Below are positions 61,071-64,000 of a stretch of DNA of 64,000 bases, piece by piece; positions within the stretch are counted from its first letter, which is position 1; each line of letters opens with the position of its first letter. The notes beneath the pieces are model-generated. The model did not search any database, was not told the origin of the DNA, and was given only the letters and a program-made list of their open reading frames with translations. The stretch spans positions 2,780,001 to 2,844,000 of the forward strand of contig NZ_JACCAS010000002.1 in the NCBI RefSeq assembly GCF_013409255.1, given 5' to 3'. This DNA comes from Paraburkholderia bryophila (GTDB lineage: Bacteria > Pseudomonadota > Gammaproteobacteria > Burkholderiales > Burkholderiaceae). Position numbers and translations under genes: made by a program.

Positions 61071-61371
61071 GAGATCTCCAGTGTGTATTGGCTAGGGGCC
61101 GTCGCATGATTTTCCGGCCAATACTTTTTGCAAAGCGAGGAATTCTGATGGGATCAATCGGCTTCGCCGATGGAGCAAGCGCTGGAGAACGCGAGCTCGC
61201 AGTCAAACGTTGGCGATCCGAAGTACTTCGAGGAGAGGCGAAGGGTTTCGCCAGAGAGAAGAAGCGTGTGAGGTCAGGCTAAGTGTTTCGATGAAACGCG
61301 GCGGCGCTCTGTGCAGCGCCGCCAAAAAAGTCACCGCCTTGCCATGAAGACCGCAAAGGCGGACTCCATCG
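61071..61371. other. Intergenic region with two hairpins
   Basis: The region between the porin start and the 3' end of the LysR gene holds the porin promoter. Near the LysR end, GGCGGCGCT-ctgtgc-AGCGCCGCC (61300-61323) forms a nine-pair stem, and CCGCCTT...AAGGCGG lies just beyond, near 61336-61360. No T-run follows either stem in the LysR direction, so these are weak or factor-dependent terminator candidates. A plus-strand frame at 61088-61282 has no protein character. Confidence 0.45.
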
Positions 61372-62286
61372 TCAAGCGGCCACGCCGACCGTCACGTTTC
61401 TGCGTTCTTCGACCATCGCTTCGATCAATGCGGCGAGATCGTCCACCGCCGGATCGCGATTGACCGATGAGCGATGCAACTCGAGATCCGCCGCCGGCAG
61501 CAGCGGCAGGCCGTCACACACGCCGAGCACGCGCCAGTTTTCCGGTAACGTGCAGCGGTCGATGATCGTCACGGCCGCGCCGTGATTGACGGCCACCTTG
61601 ATCCCCGTCGGACTCTGGCTCGTGTACACCACCTGGTACTGTCGCTGGAACGCGGCGAGCGCTTCGAGTCCGCGCTGGCGGTAGCAGCAGGTCTCGGGAA
61701 ACAGCGCCAGCGGCACGGGCGCGTCGGGCTCCAGCACGAAATCCCGGTGCGCCGCCCACACCACCTCTTCACGCCCGAGATGCCGCCCGCTCGTCTGCGA
61801 GCCGTGCCGCACCACCAGCGCCAGATCCAGTTCGCCGGCCTGCAGTCGCTCCAGCAATTCGAGCGACATCCGGCAATGAATATGCGGCCGCGCGCCTGGC
61901 CTCAGCGCGTAGAACTTCTTCAGCAACTCCGGCAGCCAGAGCTCCGCGTAATCCTCCGGTAGGCCGAACCGGATCACGCCATCGCTATTGCTCCGGTTCA
62001 GTGCGGCGATCGCTTCGTTTTGCACCTGAATAATGCGGCGGGCGTGAATCAGAAAGTTTTCGCCGTCGCGCGACAGCGCGAGCCGCCGGCTGTTGCGCAG
62101 AAACATGTGCGTTTCCAGCCGCTCTTCCAGCGTACGAATACGCAGACTGATGGTCGATTGGGTGCGGTGCAGCAACTTTGCCGCTGCGGTGAATCCGCCG
62201 CTGTCGACCACGGCCACAAAGGCTCTCACCAGTTCGGGATCGAGAGAACTCAGTTTTGACCAATCGGGTCCGCTGATGGAAGCCAT
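61372..62286 (-). CDS. LysR-family transcriptional regulator
   Basis: The 304-residue protein has a helix-turn-helix in ELVRAFVAVVDSGGFTAAAK followed by LLHRTQSTISLRIRTLEERL. The effector domain contains GVIRFGLPEDYAELWLPELL, LDLALVVRHGSQTSGRHLGR and IKVAVNHGAAVTIIDRC. The opening DPELVRAFVAVVDSGGFT is typical of the subgroup that controls adjacent amino-acid or aromatic enzymes. It is divergent from the 2-oxoglutarate oxygenase gene over 121 bases containing an 18-base dyad, so it is the likely activator of the oxygenase and M24 genes. Confidence 0.88.
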   Translation of the reverse strand: MASISGPDWSKLSSLDPELVRAFVAVVDSGGFTAAAKLLHRTQSTISLRIRTLEERLETHMFLRNSRRLALSRDGENFLIHARRIIQVQNEAIAALNRSNSDGVIRFGLPEDYAELWLPELLKKFYALRPGARPHIHCRMSLELLERLQAGELDLALVVRHGSQTSGRHLGREEVVWAAHRDFVLEPDAPVPLALFPETCCYRQRGLEALAAFQRQYQVVYTSQSPTGIKVAVNHGAAVTIIDRCTLPENWRVLGVCDGLPLLPAADLELHRSSVNRDPAVDDLAALIEAMVEERRNVTVGVAA

Positions 62287-62346
62287 CGGAATTACTCGCT
62301 TTCCAAAGAAATTTGGCGATCAAAACATGGGGGCGTCAGTGAGGTG

Positions 62347-62364
62347 ATTGTTGTCGAAAACAAT
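62347..62364. promoter_or_regulatory. LysR-type dyad ATTGTT-N6-AACAAT
   Basis: ATTGTT-gtcgaa-AACAAT lies in the divergent LysR/oxygenase control region and has the T-N11-A form of LysR binding sites. A TTG at 62348 that would extend the oxygenase frame falls inside it, supporting the downstream GTG start. Confidence 0.7.
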
Positions 62365-62407
62365 TCGCGTCACAAATCAGTCCGAACCCCTAATCTGGAG
62401 TCCCGCC

Positions 62408-63295
62408 GTGTCAGTCAGTCTTCCTCTTGCCGATGCCGAATGCAACGATTTGAGCGACATCGTCGATACCGGGCGTTATCCGCTGCACGATCCGGACCAC
62501 CCGCGCATGCGCGAGCTGGTGGCGAGCTGCCGTGCCCACCTGGCGGGCAACGGCAGCGCCGTGCTGCACGGTTTCCTGCGGCCCGAGGCGCTGGCCCAGG
62601 CGCGCGCCGAAGGCGTGGCGCTGGCCGCCAAGACCTACTTTTCAACCCGTAAGGTCAACGCCTATTTCACCGCGGACGATCCGTCGCTGCCCGCCGACGA
62701 CCCACGCCGCGTCTTCATGGACCGCACCAGCGGCTTCGTGACCCGCGACGTGATTCCGGCCGACGCGATCGTGCATCGCATTTATGTAGCGCAGGCCATG
62801 AAGCGTTTCGTCGCCGCCTGCCTCGGCGAAACACGCGTGTGGGAATACGCGGACCCGTACGCCGGCCTGGTGCAGAACGTCATGCCGCCGGGCACCGAGC
62901 AGCCGTGGCACTACGACACCAACGAATTCATCGTATCGATGATGACGCAACAGCCGGAAGCGGGCGGCGACTTCGAGTACTGCCCGAATATCCGCTCGCC
63001 CGAAGGCGAGAACTACGGCGGCGTGGGCAGCGTGGTGCGCGGCGAAACGCGCGCGCCGATCAACGTGATCACGTTGCAACCGGGCGATCTGCAACTGTTC
63101 AAAGGACGCTTTTCGCTGCACCGCGTCACCCGGGTGGAAGGCACGGTCGAACGTCACACGGCGATCTTCGCGTACTCGCAGAAGCCGGGTGTGATCGGCC
63201 GGCTCGAACGAACCCGGCAGTTATACGGGCGCGTCTCCGAAATGCACCTGGAAGCCGAGCAGAGGCTGGTGCGTGCCGACAACCTGGTCGATTGA
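62408..63295 (+). CDS. 2-oxoglutarate/Fe(II)-dependent oxygenase (BesD/HalD-like family, hydroxylase-type triad)
   Basis: The 295-residue protein starts at GTG 62408, with TGGAG upstream. Key motifs are NVMPPGTEQPWHYDTNEFIV (His168 and Asp170 of the iron triad), PEAGGDFEYCPNIRSPEGEN, LQPGDLQLFKGRFSLHRVTR (His238) and ERHTAIFAYS (Arg249, likely binding 2-oxoglutarate). The overall pattern resembles the HalD/BesD amino-acid halogenase relatives. Because it has H-x-D rather than H-x-G/A, it should hydroxylate and not halogenate. The substrate is unknown, perhaps a free amino acid or small metabolite. It is followed after 45 bases by an M24-family gene. Confidence 0.8.
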   Translation: MSVSLPLADAECNDLSDIVDTGRYPLHDPDHPRMRELVASCRAHLAGNGSAVLHGFLRPEALAQARAEGVALAAKTYFSTRKVNAYFTADDPSLPADDPRRVFMDRTSGFVTRDVIPADAIVHRIYVAQAMKRFVAACLGETRVWEYADPYAGLVQNVMPPGTEQPWHYDTNEFIVSMMTQQPEAGGDFEYCPNIRSPEGENYGGVGSVVRGETRAPINVITLQPGDLQLFKGRFSLHRVTRVEGTVERHTAIFAYSQKPGVIGRLERTRQLYGRVSEMHLEAEQRLVRADNLVD

Positions 63296-63340
63296 AACCG
63301 CTTTCCCAAACTGATAACCCCGTCCCCCTGTCGAGAAACC

Positions 63341-64000
63341 ATGACGATTATTCGCCCGACTCATCTTCCGGAAGATTGCGAACCGACCGCGGAAGAAATC
63401 GCGCAGATTCAACGCGACCGGCTTGCCGCCGTGCGCCGTGAACTGAAGAAGCGCGACCTCACCGCCGCGATCCTGTTCGACCCGACGCATATGCGCTACG
63501 CCACCGGCTCGCGCAACATGCAGGTGTATTCGATGCGCAATCCCGCGCGCTATCTGTTCGTGCCGGCCGAAGGCAAGGTCGTGCTGTTCGAATATGCGGG
63601 CTGCGATTTCCTCGCCGACGGGCTCGACACCGTCGACGAAGTGCGACCCGCTACCGCGATTTCCTACTACTTCTGTGACGACATGCTGGGCCGCGTCACC
63701 GAACGCTGGGCCGACGAGATCGACGAACTCGTCAAGCAAAGCGGCGGCGGCAAGCGGATCGCGATTGAAAGCGCGACTTCGGCGGCGGCTTTTGCGCTGC
63801 AGGCGCGCGGCTATCAGATCAGCGACGCGCAGGAACCGCTGGAACGCGCCCGTTCGATCAAGGTGCCCAACGAGATCAAGATGATCCGCTCGTCGCTGCG
63901 CGCCGCCGAAGAAGGCGTGCGCCGACTCGAAGCGGCGCTGGTGCCTGGCATTAGCGAAAACGAATTGTGGTCGTATCTGCATAAGCACATCATCGAGACC
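63341..64000 (+). CDS. M24-family (creatinase/aminopeptidase P/DddP-like) protein, 5' part
   Basis: The first 220 codons of a gene running off the window end. The visible part is the N-terminal creatinase-like domain: KRDLTAAILFDPTHMRYATG, SRNMQVYSMRNPARYLFVPA and SIKVPNEIKMIRSSLRAAEE. The FDP-x-H/N-x-RYAT-x-S-x-NMQ pattern resembles DddP-type DMSP lyases and related M24 proteins. The metal-binding C-terminal half is outside the window, so peptidase versus lyase cannot be judged. It is likely co-transcribed with the 2-oxoglutarate oxygenase and under the divergent LysR. Confidence 0.8.
   Translation, partial: MTIIRPTHLPEDCEPTAEEIAQIQRDRLAAVRRELKKRDLTAAILFDPTHMRYATGSRNMQVYSMRNPARYLFVPAEGKVVLFEYAGCDFLADGLDTVDEVRPATAISYYFCDDMLGRVTERWADEIDELVKQSGGGKRIAIESATSAAAFALQARGYQISDAQEPLERARSIKVPNEIKMIRSSLRAAEEGVRRLEAALVPGISENELWSYLHKHIIET

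Noticed and set aside
61088..61282. Small plus-strand ORF (64 codons) upstream of the porin
   Set aside because: It lies in the porin promoter region, has Arg/Glu/Gly-rich composition, no ribosome site and no hydrophobic or folded pattern.
61300..61323. Intrinsic terminator for the LysR gene
   Set aside because: The stem is strong, but the A/T run is on the wrong side for the minus-strand transcript, so it is listed only as a hairpin.

Overview
The window is GC-rich beta-proteobacterial chromosome. Burkholderia-type OmpC-like porins, a Burkholderia-style bcs cellulose operon, an hpa ring-cleavage operon, many LysR/LuxR/AraC/MarR regulators and a type VI secretion (T6SS) vgrG island all point to Paraburkholderia or Burkholderia. 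The genus is inferred from gene content and style; no database search was run.

Layout. 1-3.2 kb: a partial exported protein, a DUF72 protein and a DUF2252 protein. 3.2-16.3 kb (minus strand): a tightly coupled cellulose operon, bcsD - small membrane ORF - bcsP-like - bcsQ - bcsA - bcsB - bcsZ - bcsC. Its BcsC has an extra Gln/Pro/Tyr-rich linker of roughly 290 residues. 16.6-20.4 kb: a membrane diguanylate cyclase and a GGDEF-EAL protein, diverging from bcs across an intergenic region with two dyads. They are plausible sources and sinks of the c-di-GMP sensed by the PilZ domain of BcsA. 20.4-27.2 kb: hpaG1-G2-E-D-F-H-I for homoprotocatechuate meta-cleavage, with hpaR divergent and a perfect 14-bp palindrome in the promoter.

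27.2-44.3 kb is an amine/amino-acid-like catabolic neighbourhood. It holds two LuxR-type regulators, a porin, an MFS transporter, a deacetylase-fold amidohydrolase, a MoaF-like protein overlapping an SDR, a second SDR, an aldehyde dehydrogenase, an omega-aminotransferase, an EutR-like AraC regulator, an APC permease, a DSD1-type PLP enzyme and a HAD hydrolase. The aldehyde dehydrogenase and permease promoters share one element at identical spacing from the same -10-like sequence, which suggests a small regulon run by the EutR-like protein between them. 44.3-48.5 kb: a LysR regulator, a sulfotransferase-fold protein and methylmalonate-semialdehyde dehydrogenase (mmsA), which has four ATACAG hexamers upstream and a clear terminator downstream.

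48.6-57.2 kb is the main accessory island. It contains vgrG with a C-terminal TTR-like extension, a predicted PD-(D/E)xK (VRR-NUC-like) nuclease effector with a hydrophobic C-terminus, a DUF3396 immunity gene, a 37-codon remnant, and a second DUF3396 copy. That second copy is split by an IS5-family element with a CTAG target duplication and also carries a nonsense codon and a frameshift. An orphan gene homologous to the effector C-terminus follows. The pattern is a duplicated and decaying effector-immunity array.

57.3-64 kb: a marR - isochorismatase-like - MFS operon behind a 40-bp inverted repeat, a porin, and a LysR regulator diverging over a T-N-A type dyad from a 2-oxoglutarate/Fe(II) oxygenase and a DddP-like M24 protein that runs off the end. 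No rRNA, tRNA or CRISPR array was seen.
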